A DNA stretch of 39,169 nucleotides from Gemmatimonadota bacterium (GTDB taxonomy: Bacteria > Gemmatimonadota > Gemmatimonadetes > Palauibacterales > Palauibacteraceae). Below the pieces are notes generated by a model. That model saw only the letters and a list, made by a program, of their open reading frames with translations, did not search any database and was not told the origin of the DNA. Every line of letters begins with the position of its first letter. Within the stretch, counting starts at the first letter, position 1. The DNA is taken from the NCBI GenBank assembly GCA_022820995.1, contig JAJEEM010000076.1, positions 1 through 39,169 on the forward strand, in the 5' to 3' direction. Positions 9,092-16,687 of this stretch are shown in pieces. The position numbers and the translations under genes were made by a program.

Positions 9092-10420
9092 ATGAACCTC
9101 CTCATCATCGGAAGCGGCGGCCGGGAGCACGCCTTCGCGGACTGCCTCCGCCGCGACGCGCCGGACGCCACGATCTACGCGGCGCCCGGCAACCCGGGCA
9201 TGCTTGGCACGGCGGAACTCGTCGACATCGGGGCCGAAGACGTCGGAGGACTGCTCGACTTCGCGGCGGCGCGGCGGATCGACCTCACCGTCGTCGGACC
9301 CGAAGCGCCTCTCGCGGCGGGGATCGCCGACCGTTTCGCCGAGGCCGGACTGCCTGTTTTCGGGCCCGACCGGGCGGGGGCCCGCCTCGAGGCTTCCAAG
9401 GCGTTCGCCAAACAGCTGATGCGCGACTGCGGCGTTCCGACGGCGGATCACGAGACGTTCGATGATGCCGCGGCTGCGCTGGACTACGTCGCGGGCCACG
9501 AGGAGCCCCTCGTGGTGAAGGCCTCCGGCCTCGCGGCCGGCAAGGGCGCGATCGTCTGCGAAACGCGCGCTGAAGCGCGGACGGCGATCGAGGAGATGAT
9601 GGTCGGCCGCAAGTTCGGGGACGCCGGCGGACGGGTCGTCATCGAGGAGTTCATGCGCGGCGTGGAGCTGTCCGTGTTCTTCGTGGCGGACGGGGAGCGC
9701 GCCGTCCCGCTGCTCACCTCCCGCGACTACAAGCGGGTCGGAGAGGGAGACCGCGGCCTGAACACCGGCGGCATGGGGGCGTACTCCCCCGCGGCTCCCG
9801 CGGATCCGGATTTCATCGACGACGTGCGGCGCGAGATCGCGCAGCCCGTGCTCGAGGCGATGGCGGAGTCCGGCGCCCCCTATCGCGGCTTCCTGTACGC
9901 GGGGCTCATGCTGACCGCCACGGGGCCGCGCGTCGTCGAGTTCAACTGTCGGATGGGAGATCCGGAGACGCAGGTCGTACTCCCGCTCACGAGTTCGAAC
10001 CTGCTCGAGCCGATGCTGCGGGTCGCCCACGGGGACTCGCTCGCCGGCTGGCGTCCCGAAGCCGCTCCCGGGCACGCGCTCGTCACCGTGCTGGCGAGCG
10101 CCGGATATCCGGAGAGCTCGGATTCCGGGCGGCCGATCGAGATGCCGGTCTTCGACCCCGCCCGGGTGAGGGTGTTTCACGCCGGGACCGCAATGAGGGA
10201 GGGGCGGCTGGTCACTGCCGGAGGGCGAGTACTCGGGGTCACCGGGTTCGGCGGGACGCTCGAGGAAGCGGCGCGGCGCAGCCGCGCGGCCGCGGCCCGG
10301 ATCCGATTCGAGGGCGCCCATTCGCGATCCGACATCGGCTGGCATGAACTGGATCCCGGCCGGCTCGGGCCGGAGGCGGCGGCGCGAATCCGTGCCTCTG
10401 GAACAGCCCCGGGCCGCTAG
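9092..10420 (+). CDS. purD: Phosphoribosylamine-glycine ligase
   Basis: GAR synthetase: joins glycine to phosphoribosylamine using ATP, step two of purine synthesis. The 442-residue product starts MNLLIIGSGGREHAF, and contains NPGM, VVGPEAPLAAG, VVKASGLAAGKGA (ATP-grasp lysines), RDYKRVGEGDRGLNTGGMGA and VEFNCRMGDPETQ (metal-binding), all in canonical order. The extra C-terminal 20 residues (after WHELDP) are variable. It is followed after 9 bases by mutM. No other pur gene is in the window, so purD is not in a purine operon here. Confidence 0.96.
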   Translation: MNLLIIGSGGREHAFADCLRRDAPDATIYAAPGNPGMLGTAELVDIGAEDVGGLLDFAAARRIDLTVVGPEAPLAAGIADRFAEAGLPVFGPDRAGARLEASKAFAKQLMRDCGVPTADHETFDDAAAALDYVAGHEEPLVVKASGLAAGKGAIVCETRAEARTAIEEMMVGRKFGDAGGRVVIEEFMRGVELSVFFVADGERAVPLLTSRDYKRVGEGDRGLNTGGMGAYSPAAPADPDFIDDVRREIAQPVLEAMAESGAPYRGFLYAGLMLTATGPRVVEFNCRMGDPETQVVLPLTSSNLLEPMLRVAHGDSLAGWRPEAAPGHALVTVLASAGYPESSDSGRPIEMPVFDPARVRVFHAGTAMREGRLVTAGGRVLGVTGFGGTLEEAARRSRAAAARIRFEGAHSRSDIGWHELDPGRLGPEAAARIRASGTAPGR

Positions 10421-10429
10421 CGCGCCATC

Positions 10430-11281
10430 GTGCCGGAACTTCCCGAGGTCGAGACGATGCGGCGGGATCTCGCCCCGCTCCTCCGAGGCCGGCGGATCCG
10501 CCGCACCCGGGTCCATCACGACGACCTGATCCTCGGAGGGCTATCCGCGCGGTCGTTCTCCCGCGCCGTGCTTGGGCGCACTTTCGGAGACGCGGGCCGC
10601 CGGGCCAAGTACCTGCTCTTCCCGCTCCACGCGGCGGGCGGCATCGACGGTCCGGTGGAGCGGTTGATGCGCGTCCAGGTCCGCATGACCGGCCGTTTCG
10701 CGCTCGCCCCGGAGCGTCCGGACTCCGCGGAGTTCCGGCATCCGGGCCTCGACTTCGAACTCGACGATGGCCGGACGCTCTTCTACGACGATGTCCGCCG
10801 CCTCGGCGGCTTCGACCTGCTGACGCCCGAAGGGTGGAAGACCCGGGAGGCCGCGCTCGGACCGGAGCCCCTCGGCCGAACGTTCACCGCCGCCCGCCTG
10901 GCTCGAATCGTCGCGCCGCTGCGGGCGCCGATCAAGAACACGCTGCTCAATCAGCGGCGCGTCGCGGGCCTGGGGAACATCTACGTCAGTGAGGCGTTGT
11001 ACCGCGCGAGGATCGACCCGCGCCGACCATCGGGCTCGATCGACGCGCGGGAGGTGCGCCGGCTGCATCGCGCGGTGCGGGGGGTCCTGCGCGAGGCGCT
11101 CGAGAGCGCGGGAACGACGCTGCGGGACTATCGTGCCGTCAACGGCCGCTCGGGCTCCTTTCAGACGCGGCTGGACGTCTACGGGCGCGAGGGTGTCGCC
11201 TGCCCCGCTTGCGATCGGCCGATCCGTCGGATCGTGCAGGCCGGACGGAGTTCGTTCTTCTGTGCCGGCTGCCAGCGTTAG
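10430..11281 (+). CDS. mutM: Formamidopyrimidine-DNA glycosylase
   Basis: Bifunctional glycosylase/AP lyase that removes 8-oxoguanine and Fapy lesions. Begins (GTG)PELPEVETMRRDL, giving the catalytic Pro2 and Glu3 after Met removal. RRAKYLLF contains the conserved lysine, NQRRVAGLGNIYVSEALY is the helix-two-turn-helix, and the C-terminal zinc finger is CPAC...CAGCQR. Length 283, normal for the family. GTG is fixed as start by the requirement for P2-E3. It lies 9 bases after purD and before the ECF sigma operon. Confidence 0.95.
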   Translation: MPELPEVETMRRDLAPLLRGRRIRRTRVHHDDLILGGLSARSFSRAVLGRTFGDAGRRAKYLLFPLHAAGGIDGPVERLMRVQVRMTGRFALAPERPDSAEFRHPGLDFELDDGRTLFYDDVRRLGGFDLLTPEGWKTREAALGPEPLGRTFTAARLARIVAPLRAPIKNTLLNQRRVAGLGNIYVSEALYRARIDPRRPSGSIDAREVRRLHRAVRGVLREALESAGTTLRDYRAVNGRSGSFQTRLDVYGREGVACPACDRPIRRIVQAGRSSFFCAGCQR

Positions 11282-11366
11282 CGTCGTTCGCCCCGGGACG
11301 GGATCGGTGCATGCCGCCGACGGCCTTCGGTGCGCATATTGGTCGCGGAGCCGTGTAGGATGGGCC

Positions 11367-11390
11367 GGAACCCGGCGTGCCGCGTCGGTC
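11367..11390 (+). promoter_or_regulatory. ECF-type promoter candidate for the sigma operon
   Basis: GGAAC (11367-11371), 16 bases, then GTC (11388-11390), 54 bases before the sigma-factor start. This resembles the GGAAC-N16/17-GTC pattern of many ECF-dependent promoters and would make the operon autoregulated. In a GC-rich genome such a pattern can occur by chance, hence the low confidence. Confidence 0.35.
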
Positions 11391-11444
11391 GCGGCGCCCC
11401 GCCCGCCGCCGGCCCGCCGCCGCGACCCGGAGGGGCAGGATCGA

Positions 11445-12038
11445 GTGAGCTACTCGGATCACAGCGAGCAGACGCTGGTGGAGATGTGCCTCCGCGGCGA
11501 TGAACGGGCGGCACGCGAGATCGTGCTCCGGTTCGAACGTCCCGTCTTCTCTCTCATCTTCAGGATGGTGCGGGACCGGGAACTGGCCGAGGACCTGGCC
11601 CAGGAGACGTTCGTTCGCACGTTGAACAATCTCCGCCGCTACGATCCTTCCTACAAGTTTTCCTCCTGGCTCTTCAAGATCGGCTATAACCTGACGATAG
11701 ATCATCTGCGCAGGAAGGAACTCGATGTCGTTTCCATGCATGGGGCGCCGGACGCGGTGACCCCGGACCGCCAGGCCGCGACGGAAATCACGCTCGTCTC
11801 GGGTGACGAACGACCCGATGAACTCCTCGAGGCCCGCGAACTCGGCTCCGAGATCGAAACGGCCATCGGGCGGCTGCGACCCGAATACCGAACCGCGATC
11901 CTCCTGCGGCACATCGAGGGCTACGCGTACGACGAAATCGCGCAGGTGATGGAGATTCCGCTCGGAACCGTGAAGACCTATATCCACCGGGCGAGAAACG
12001 AATTGAAGGCCGCTCTCGTACATCTGACGGAGCCGTAG
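11445..12038 (+). CDS. ECF (RpoE-like) RNA polymerase sigma factor
   Basis: A 197-residue two-domain sigma factor. Region 2 spans about residues 25-85 (FSLIFRMVRDRELAEDLAQETF, shown here as FRMVRDRELAEDLAQETF, then FSSWLFKIGYNLTIDHLRR). Region 4 occupies about 135-190 (RPEYRTAILLRH, YDEIAQVMEIPLGTVKTYIH). There is a linker of about 45 residues between them. The length and lack of regions 1 and 3 make it an ECF member. The GTG start is preceded by a purine-rich GGAGGGGCAGGA. It is followed by a predicted anti-sigma factor 54 bases downstream, which should hold it inactive at the membrane until a signal arrives. The regulon is unknown; the two downstream envelope genes are the obvious first targets. 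Confidence 0.93.
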   Translation: MSYSDHSEQTLVEMCLRGDERAAREIVLRFERPVFSLIFRMVRDRELAEDLAQETFVRTLNNLRRYDPSYKFSSWLFKIGYNLTIDHLRRKELDVVSMHGAPDAVTPDRQAATEITLVSGDERPDELLEARELGSEIETAIGRLRPEYRTAILLRHIEGYAYDEIAQVMEIPLGTVKTYIHRARNELKAALVHLTEP

Positions 12039-12092
12039 GAGCCCGCAGCCCCTTTTCTCGATGGTTGCCGGCGCCTCCAGGGGAGAACAGGA

Positions 12093-12884
12093 GTGAATTT
12101 GCCGCATCTTACACCTGAGGAAATCGAGCGACTCGCCAGCCGGAGGGCGGTGTCGTCCCGGCCCGGGACGACGGCCGGCCATCTCGCCGCGTGCGCCCGT
12201 TGCCGAAAGGAAGTGGAGGCGCTGCGGGAGGTCATCGCGTTTCTCGAGGGTCTGGGGTCGCATCGGCCGACCGAGGGCTTTGCGGAGGGTGTAGCGCGGC
12301 GGGTCGATTTCGCGGGTGCCGCGCTCGATCACGGGCTGGCACAGTTGCCCGAGTGGTCCCCGGCGCCTTCCTTCGCGAGCAATGTCCTGGCGCAGGTCGA
12401 CCTGCCTCATCCGGCGCTCGACCGCGCGCTCTCGAGGCTCCGCACCTGGTCTCCCGCCCCGGCGTTCGCCGCGGCGGTAATGGCCCGCGTGCGATTGCCG
12501 GTCCCGTGGCCGGAGCGCCTCCTCCGCTTCGCGCGGCGGCGCCGGGCGGCGCTGGCCACGGCAGGCGCGGCCATGCTCGCCGTGTCGGGGGGCGCCGCAG
12601 CCTGGCTGTTCGGCGCCCAGGGCCTGGCGCCCGGCCAGCTTCTCGCGGTGGCCTTCGGCGGTGCGCGGGCCGTTCTGGTCGACGCCATGCTCGCGACGGG
12701 CCGTCTGGCATACCGTCTCGGGCTCGTGGACGCGGGTGGATCGATCACCGACCGGATCAGCCCCGCCGCCGCGCTCGGCAGTCTGGCGCTGTCGAGTCTC
12801 GTCGGGCTCGCCTCCCTCTGGTTCATGGCCAGGATGTTCCGGCAGCCGTTCCCACAACGCGTTCGCATCGAGAGGGCCGCATGA
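12093..12884 (+). CDS. Zinc-type anti-sigma factor with internal repeats
   Basis: The 263-residue product has H30-x3-C34-x2-C37 (HLAACARC), the core of zinc-binding anti-sigma domains, immediately downstream of an ECF sigma gene, which supports the role. Residues 58-146 form three tandem units of about 31 residues. Two hydrophobic segments follow (about 150-175 and 229-252), so it is probably a membrane protein with the sigma-binding domain in the cytoplasm. The GTG start (12093) is preceded by AGGA. Its stop overlaps the next ATG (ATGA). The repeat region is not part of the standard anti-sigma fold and may sense or scaffold. Confidence 0.82.
   Translation: MNLPHLTPEEIERLASRRAVSSRPGTTAGHLAACARCRKEVEALREVIAFLEGLGSHRPTEGFAEGVARRVDFAGAALDHGLAQLPEWSPAPSFASNVLAQVDLPHPALDRALSRLRTWSPAPAFAAAVMARVRLPVPWPERLLRFARRRRAALATAGAAMLAVSGGAAAWLFGAQGLAPGQLLAVAFGGARAVLVDAMLATGRLAYRLGLVDAGGSITDRISPAAALGSLALSSLVGLASLWFMARMFRQPFPQRVRIERAA
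12264..12530 (+). repeat. Three tandem 31-residue repeats in the anti-sigma factor
   Basis: Protein units 58-88, 89-119 and 120-146 share the pattern P-x(2)-x-F-A-x(2)-V-x-A/R-x-V-x-F/L followed by a helical LxxxLxxLxxW end. The first two are exactly 31 residues; the third lacks the end. Units 2 and 3 begin SPAPSFA and SPAPAFA. Confidence 0.7.
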
Positions 12885-14482
12885 CCCGGGCGCTGGCGTT
12901 CCTGGCCTGTTTCGCGGCCGCCGTTCCCGTCGGCGCGCAGGAGGTGGGCATCGCCGACGCCGCGATCACGTTGTCGGCCGGCGGCCGGGCCGAGTTGTGG
13001 TTCGAACTGGAGAGCGGTACCGAGCATCGACTTCGTTTCGAGGGCGAGACGGTCGAGGTGGACGGCATCGGGATCGGATCCTACGCGGAGCGCGGAGGCC
13101 TGGAGAACGCCTGGCGTGATTTCCTCCGCGAGCACGCGGGAGAGGATGCTTCCGCGGTGCGCGGCGGCATGGTCGAATTCCGACGGTTCCTGGAGGAGTG
13201 GGGTGCATCGGAGGAGGCCGCCGACCGGGATGCGGCCCTGGCTCTCGCCGGTCGGATCGACGCGATTCTCGGGCTCGCCGCCCCGGCGCCGGCCGGCGCG
13301 GCGCTCGCCCTTCCGGCGGGCGAGCCCGCGCCGGGGATCTCCGGCCAGCCGGGGCCCATGCAGATCGTCCCGGGCGGACTTGGCTTCGACGTCACGGGCG
13401 AGCTGGACCGGCTCCGTGACGCGCTCGAACGGCTCGGCGACTCCGGTGAATTCACCGAGGGCCGGCTCGCCATGATCGTCCACGGCGACTACGAGATTGT
13501 CGCCGAGGCCACGGTCCCCGGAGATGTCGCCATTCTCGACGGAACGCTGAGACTCGGCGGGAACGTCGATGGCGACATCCTCGTGCTGGACGGTGCGCTC
13601 GTGCTGGACGGCGGCGCGCTCGTGCTGGGCGATGTGCTTCAGGTGGGGGGCGAGGTCGACTTCGGTGAAGATACGTCGAGGATCGAAGGGGAGATTCTCT
13701 CCGACATCGGGCTGGCGCCTTCGGAACCGTCGGCGCAGGCAGCGCCGGACGCTCCCTCCGTTCAGCGCGTCGAGTCGTTCGAAGCCCCGATGCGCATGCG
13801 ACCCGCGCAGCCGGGCCTCGGGTCGCGTCTCGCGCGCAATTTCGGGCGGGCCGCCGAGGGGGTGATCGCCGCGGGTTGCGCATTCATGGTTTTCGCCGCG
13901 CTCGGCTTGTTGCTCGTGTACTTCGGGCGCCGCCGGCTGGAAACCGTCTCGGATACGGTCCGGCTGGAGTTCGCCCGCTCGTTTGCGATGGGCCTCGCCG
14001 GAGAGGTGTTGTTCCTTCCCGCGCTTCTCGTCCTCACGGTGCTGATCATCACCATCCCGGTCGCACTCCTTCTCGTTCCTGCCGTAGCGTTCGCCGGGGT
14101 CTTCGGATATCTCGCGGCGGCGCACGCCGGCGGCGAGATATTCGCCAGACGCCGCTTCCGCTCGGAATGGCTCGAGCGACTCCGCCGTTCGAACTCCTAT
14201 TACTACGTCGTCAGCGGACTCGCCCTTCTGATGCTCCCCTTCGCCGCCGGCGCCGCCCTGTGGGTGCTCGGCGGCGCGGTGGATTTCGTACGCGGTCTGA
14301 TCCTCTCCGTGGCCACGGTCGGCACCTGGATCGTCGTCACGGCCGGGTTCGGGAGCGTCCTGCTCACGCGGGCCGGCGGACGGAGCGTCGTGATCGACTG
14401 GTCGGCGGACAGCGCTCCCGGTGACGGCGCGCCGCCGGGAGCCGGGACCGATCCGCGCTCCGCCCCCGCAGATGATGCCTGA
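12881..14482 (+). CDS. Bactofilin-like exported protein with C-terminal membrane domain
   Basis: A 533-residue protein: signal peptide 1-19 (ends VGAQ), an acidic mostly helical region to about 190, a beta-solenoid-like stretch at about 205-270 (GDVAILDGTLRLGGNVDGDI, then LVLDGALVLDGGALVLGDVL) resembling polymer-forming bactofilin repeats, a Pro/Ala linker, then several transmembrane segments at about 327-348, 372-415 and 440-495. The fold pattern, a solenoid outside plus a polytopic C-terminus, suggests an envelope scaffold. It starts by ATGA overlap with the anti-sigma gene and itself overlaps the next gene, so the four genes form one operon. The function is inferred from context only; no enzyme motif is seen. 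Confidence 0.75.
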   Translation: MTRALAFLACFAAAVPVGAQEVGIADAAITLSAGGRAELWFELESGTEHRLRFEGETVEVDGIGIGSYAERGGLENAWRDFLREHAGEDASAVRGGMVEFRRFLEEWGASEEAADRDAALALAGRIDAILGLAAPAPAGAALALPAGEPAPGISGQPGPMQIVPGGLGFDVTGELDRLRDALERLGDSGEFTEGRLAMIVHGDYEIVAEATVPGDVAILDGTLRLGGNVDGDILVLDGALVLDGGALVLGDVLQVGGEVDFGEDTSRIEGEILSDIGLAPSEPSAQAAPDAPSVQRVESFEAPMRMRPAQPGLGSRLARNFGRAAEGVIAAGCAFMVFAALGLLLVYFGRRRLETVSDTVRLEFARSFAMGLAGEVLFLPALLVLTVLIITIPVALLLVPAVAFAGVFGYLAAAHAGGEIFARRRFRSEWLERLRRSNSYYYVVSGLALLMLPFAAGAALWVLGGAVDFVRGLILSVATVGTWIVVTAGFGSVLLTRAGGRSVVIDWSADSAPGDGAPPGAGTDPRSAPADDA

Positions 14483-15404
14483 TGCCCCGATAGCGCGCGC
14501 CTCGGCCCGGGCGCTGCCGGTCGTGTTCGTTCCCCTGCTGCTCGGCGGAGCGCTGGCGCCGGTCGCGGCGCAGGAGTGGCGGGACTTCCGGGCGGCGCGG
14601 GGGATCGGCGAGGTGGAAGCGCTGGAAATCGAACTGGTCTACGCGGGCGGACGGCTGGACGTGTCCCCCTCGGAGACACAGCTGCTCTACGACGTGCGGC
14701 TCCGTTACGACGCCGAACGTTCCCTGCCCCATCGCGAATGGCGTCGTGTCGGCCGAACGGGACACCTTCGGCTGACCGCGTCGCCGTCTCCCGAGGACGG
14801 GCGCGATGCCGACCGTGCGACGCCGTTCGGCGACCTCGAACTCGAGCTCGAGGATCTCCCTCGCGACGCGGACGCAGCCGGGAGGCTGGACCTGTCGCTG
14901 AATTCCTCCGTGCCCACGGATCTGCGGCTCGGGATCGGCGCCGGACGAGCGCGCCTCGACCTCGGCGGCGCCCACCTTACGGCGGTTGAACTCATCACCG
15001 GCGCCAGCGATGTCGAGGTCGGTTTCGCCCGCGAGAACCGCGCGGCGATGGAGTTGCTGTCCATCAAGTCGGGCGCCACGGCCTTCATGGCCGAGAACCT
15101 CGGCAACGCCCGCTTCCGGCGCCTGGAGTTCTACGGTCTCGTCGGCGACGTGGTCCTGGACTTCTCCGGCTCCTGGCGATCGAGCGCCGAAGCCGAGATC
15201 AGGATGGGACTGGGGGAAGTCGTGATGCGGGTTCCGGCGCACATCGGCGTCCGCGTTCGGCGCAGCGGACTCGCCTCACTGAGCGCGGCAAACTTCGAGA
15301 AGGTGGGGGATTACTGGCTGAGTCCGAACTGGGAGACGGCGCGCGTGCGGCTGGAAGTCACGCTGGTCGCCGGGCTCGGTTCCGTCATCGTGGAGCACGG
15401 CTAG
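14472..15404 (+). CDS. Secreted toast-rack/LiaF-like beta protein
   Basis: About 310 residues with a signal peptide ending VAAQ (roughly residue 33) and then a repetitive beta-strand protein (LEIELVYAGGRLDVSP, LRLGIGAGRARLDLGG, SDVEVGFARENRAA, LGEVVMRVPAHIGVRV, ending GLGSVIVEHG). This pattern of short strands with GxxxLxLG turns is that of toast-rack/LiaF C-terminal (cell-wall-active response) domains. Starts ATGATG at 14472/14475 inside the end of the previous gene; no Shine-Dalgarno sequence is apparent, so translation is probably coupled. Its TAG overlaps the opposite-strand mrp stop at the shared CTAG (15401-15404). The role is likely envelope-stress related by context. Confidence 0.72.
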   Translation: MMPDAPIARASARALPVVFVPLLLGGALAPVAAQEWRDFRAARGIGEVEALEIELVYAGGRLDVSPSETQLLYDVRLRYDAERSLPHREWRRVGRTGHLRLTASPSPEDGRDADRATPFGDLELELEDLPRDADAAGRLDLSLNSSVPTDLRLGIGAGRARLDLGGAHLTAVELITGASDVEVGFARENRAAMELLSIKSGATAFMAENLGNARFRRLEFYGLVGDVVLDFSGSWRSSAEAEIRMGLGEVVMRVPAHIGVRVRRSGLASLSAANFEKVGDYWLSPNWETARVRLEVTLVAGLGSVIVEHG

Positions 15405-16315
15405 CCGGCACCCTCCTCGCGCAAGGCTTCCACCGCCTCCAGCCGGGTCACGGCCGCGGAGGCGATGCTTGCGAAAGCCCGGGCTTCCGGTGCGTCCGGT
15501 CTTCCGATCGACGTGGGGACCCCTCGATCGCTCTCCTCGCGGACCGACACGCCGAGCGGCACGGCGCCCAGGAAGGGCACGTCGATCGAGCCCGCGAGGC
15601 GCTCTCCGCCGCCGGCGCCGAAGATGTCGTGCGTCTCCCCACACCCGGGACACGCGAAACCGCGCATGTTCTCGACAATGCCCAGCACCGGCACATCGAG
15701 CTTCTCGAACATCCGGATACCGCGCAGCACGCCGCCGACGGCCACGTCCTGAGGCGTCGTCACCATGACCGCTCCGTCCACGCGCACGAGTTGACACAGC
15801 GACAACTGGGCGTCGCCCGTCCCGGGCGGCAGATCGATCACGAGGTAGTCGAGTTCCCCCCAGGCGACCTGCTGGATGAACTGGCGGATGACCCCCATGA
15901 TGATGGGTCCGCGCCAGATCGCCGGGGCGTCCTCCTCGATGAGGAAGCCGATGCTCATGAGCTTCACGCCGTGCGCCTCCAGAGGCACGACTTCCTCGCG
16001 GTCGATCCGGGGCTTCTCCTGAATTCCGAACATCGTCGGGATGTCCGGGCCGTAGATGTCGCCATCGAGCAGTCCGACGCGATGGCCCTGACGGGTCCAG
16101 GTTGCGGCGAGATTCGTGGAGATCGTGGATTTCCCGACCCCGCCCTTTCCCGAACTCACCGCGACGACGCGACCCACGCCCGGCATGGGCGGCGCCTGCG
16201 AGGGGTGGCGGCGCGCCGCTTCCCCGGCGTCCCCCTTCGGAGGCGGCCCGGGACGTTTGGGCGCGGGATCCATGATCGGAAGCGGCCGCGGGCCGCGGGT
16301 CGGTGTGTCGGACAC
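15401..16315 (-). CDS. mrp: Mrp/ApbC-type Fe-S carrier P-loop ATPase
   Basis: ParA/MinD-like ATPase that carries and transfers 4Fe-4S clusters. The 304-residue form has the deviant Walker A VSSGKGGVGKST (about 53-64), GDIYGPDIPT, DYLVIDLPPGTGD (Walker B) and C222-x2-C225 (FACPGCGETHD), the bridging cluster ligands. The N-terminus is a 45-residue Pro-rich tail; the MIP18/DUF59 domain often fused to Mrp is absent. GTG at 16315 is chosen because it follows the nfu stop by 14 bases; ATG 16273 (MDPAPKRPG) is possible. The adjacent nfu gene supports a shared Fe-S delivery role. It converges on the toast-rack gene with a 4-base overlap. Confidence 0.93.
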   Translation of the reverse strand: MSDTPTRGPRPLPIMDPAPKRPGPPPKGDAGEAARRHPSQAPPMPGVGRVVAVSSGKGGVGKSTISTNLAATWTRQGHRVGLLDGDIYGPDIPTMFGIQEKPRIDREEVVPLEAHGVKLMSIGFLIEEDAPAIWRGPIIMGVIRQFIQQVAWGELDYLVIDLPPGTGDAQLSLCQLVRVDGAVMVTTPQDVAVGGVLRGIRMFEKLDVPVLGIVENMRGFACPGCGETHDIFGAGGGERLAGSIDVPFLGAVPLGVSVREESDRGVPTSIGRPDAPEARAFASIASAAVTRLEAVEALREEGAG

Positions 16316-16329
16316 GGGTTGACGCTCGA

Positions 16330-16581
16330 CTACGCGACGGCCTCGACCGAATGGACCATTGGGAGCGCGTGGCAAAGGTGCTGTTCGATCCCGGCCCGAA
16401 GCGTAGCGGTCGACATGGGACAGTCGTAGCAGGCGCCGACGAGCCGAACCGCGACGCACCCGCTCTCCGGGTCGAACGAAACGAGCTGAATGTCCCCTCC
16501 ATCCGCGCGGACCGCGGGACGGATGTCGTCGAGGACTCTCTCGATCTCGTCGAGCGTGCTCTCAACGGTGGCAGTGCTCAA
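16330..16581 (-). CDS. Nfu-type Fe-S cluster carrier (NifU C-terminal domain)
   Basis: A stand-alone NifU C-terminal (Nfu) domain: LDDIRPAVRADGGDIQLVSF followed by VGACYDCPMS, with C51 and C54 binding a cluster at a dimer interface. The TTG at 16581 gives 83 residues, matching the domain, and has AGGA about 10 bases upstream; the frame is open back to an ATG at 16728 but that 49-residue extension has no Nfu similarity and overlaps the acylase gene. It lies directly before mrp, so the two carriers are probably co-expressed. Possible clients in this window are IspG and the endonuclease III family enzyme, both 4Fe-4S proteins; this is inference. Confidence 0.88.
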   Translation of the reverse strand: MSTATVESTLDEIERVLDDIRPAVRADGGDIQLVSFDPESGCVAVRLVGACYDCPMSTATLRAGIEQHLCHALPMVHSVEAVA

Positions 16582-16687
16582 ATCGTCTGGATCCTGGCGC
16601 GGGTCGGGGGAGCGTTTCCGGGCCCAGCGGACACCCGGAGTCGACGTCCGGAGGGCTTGAGAAAGGTAGGATTCCGCCGTCCGGCGG

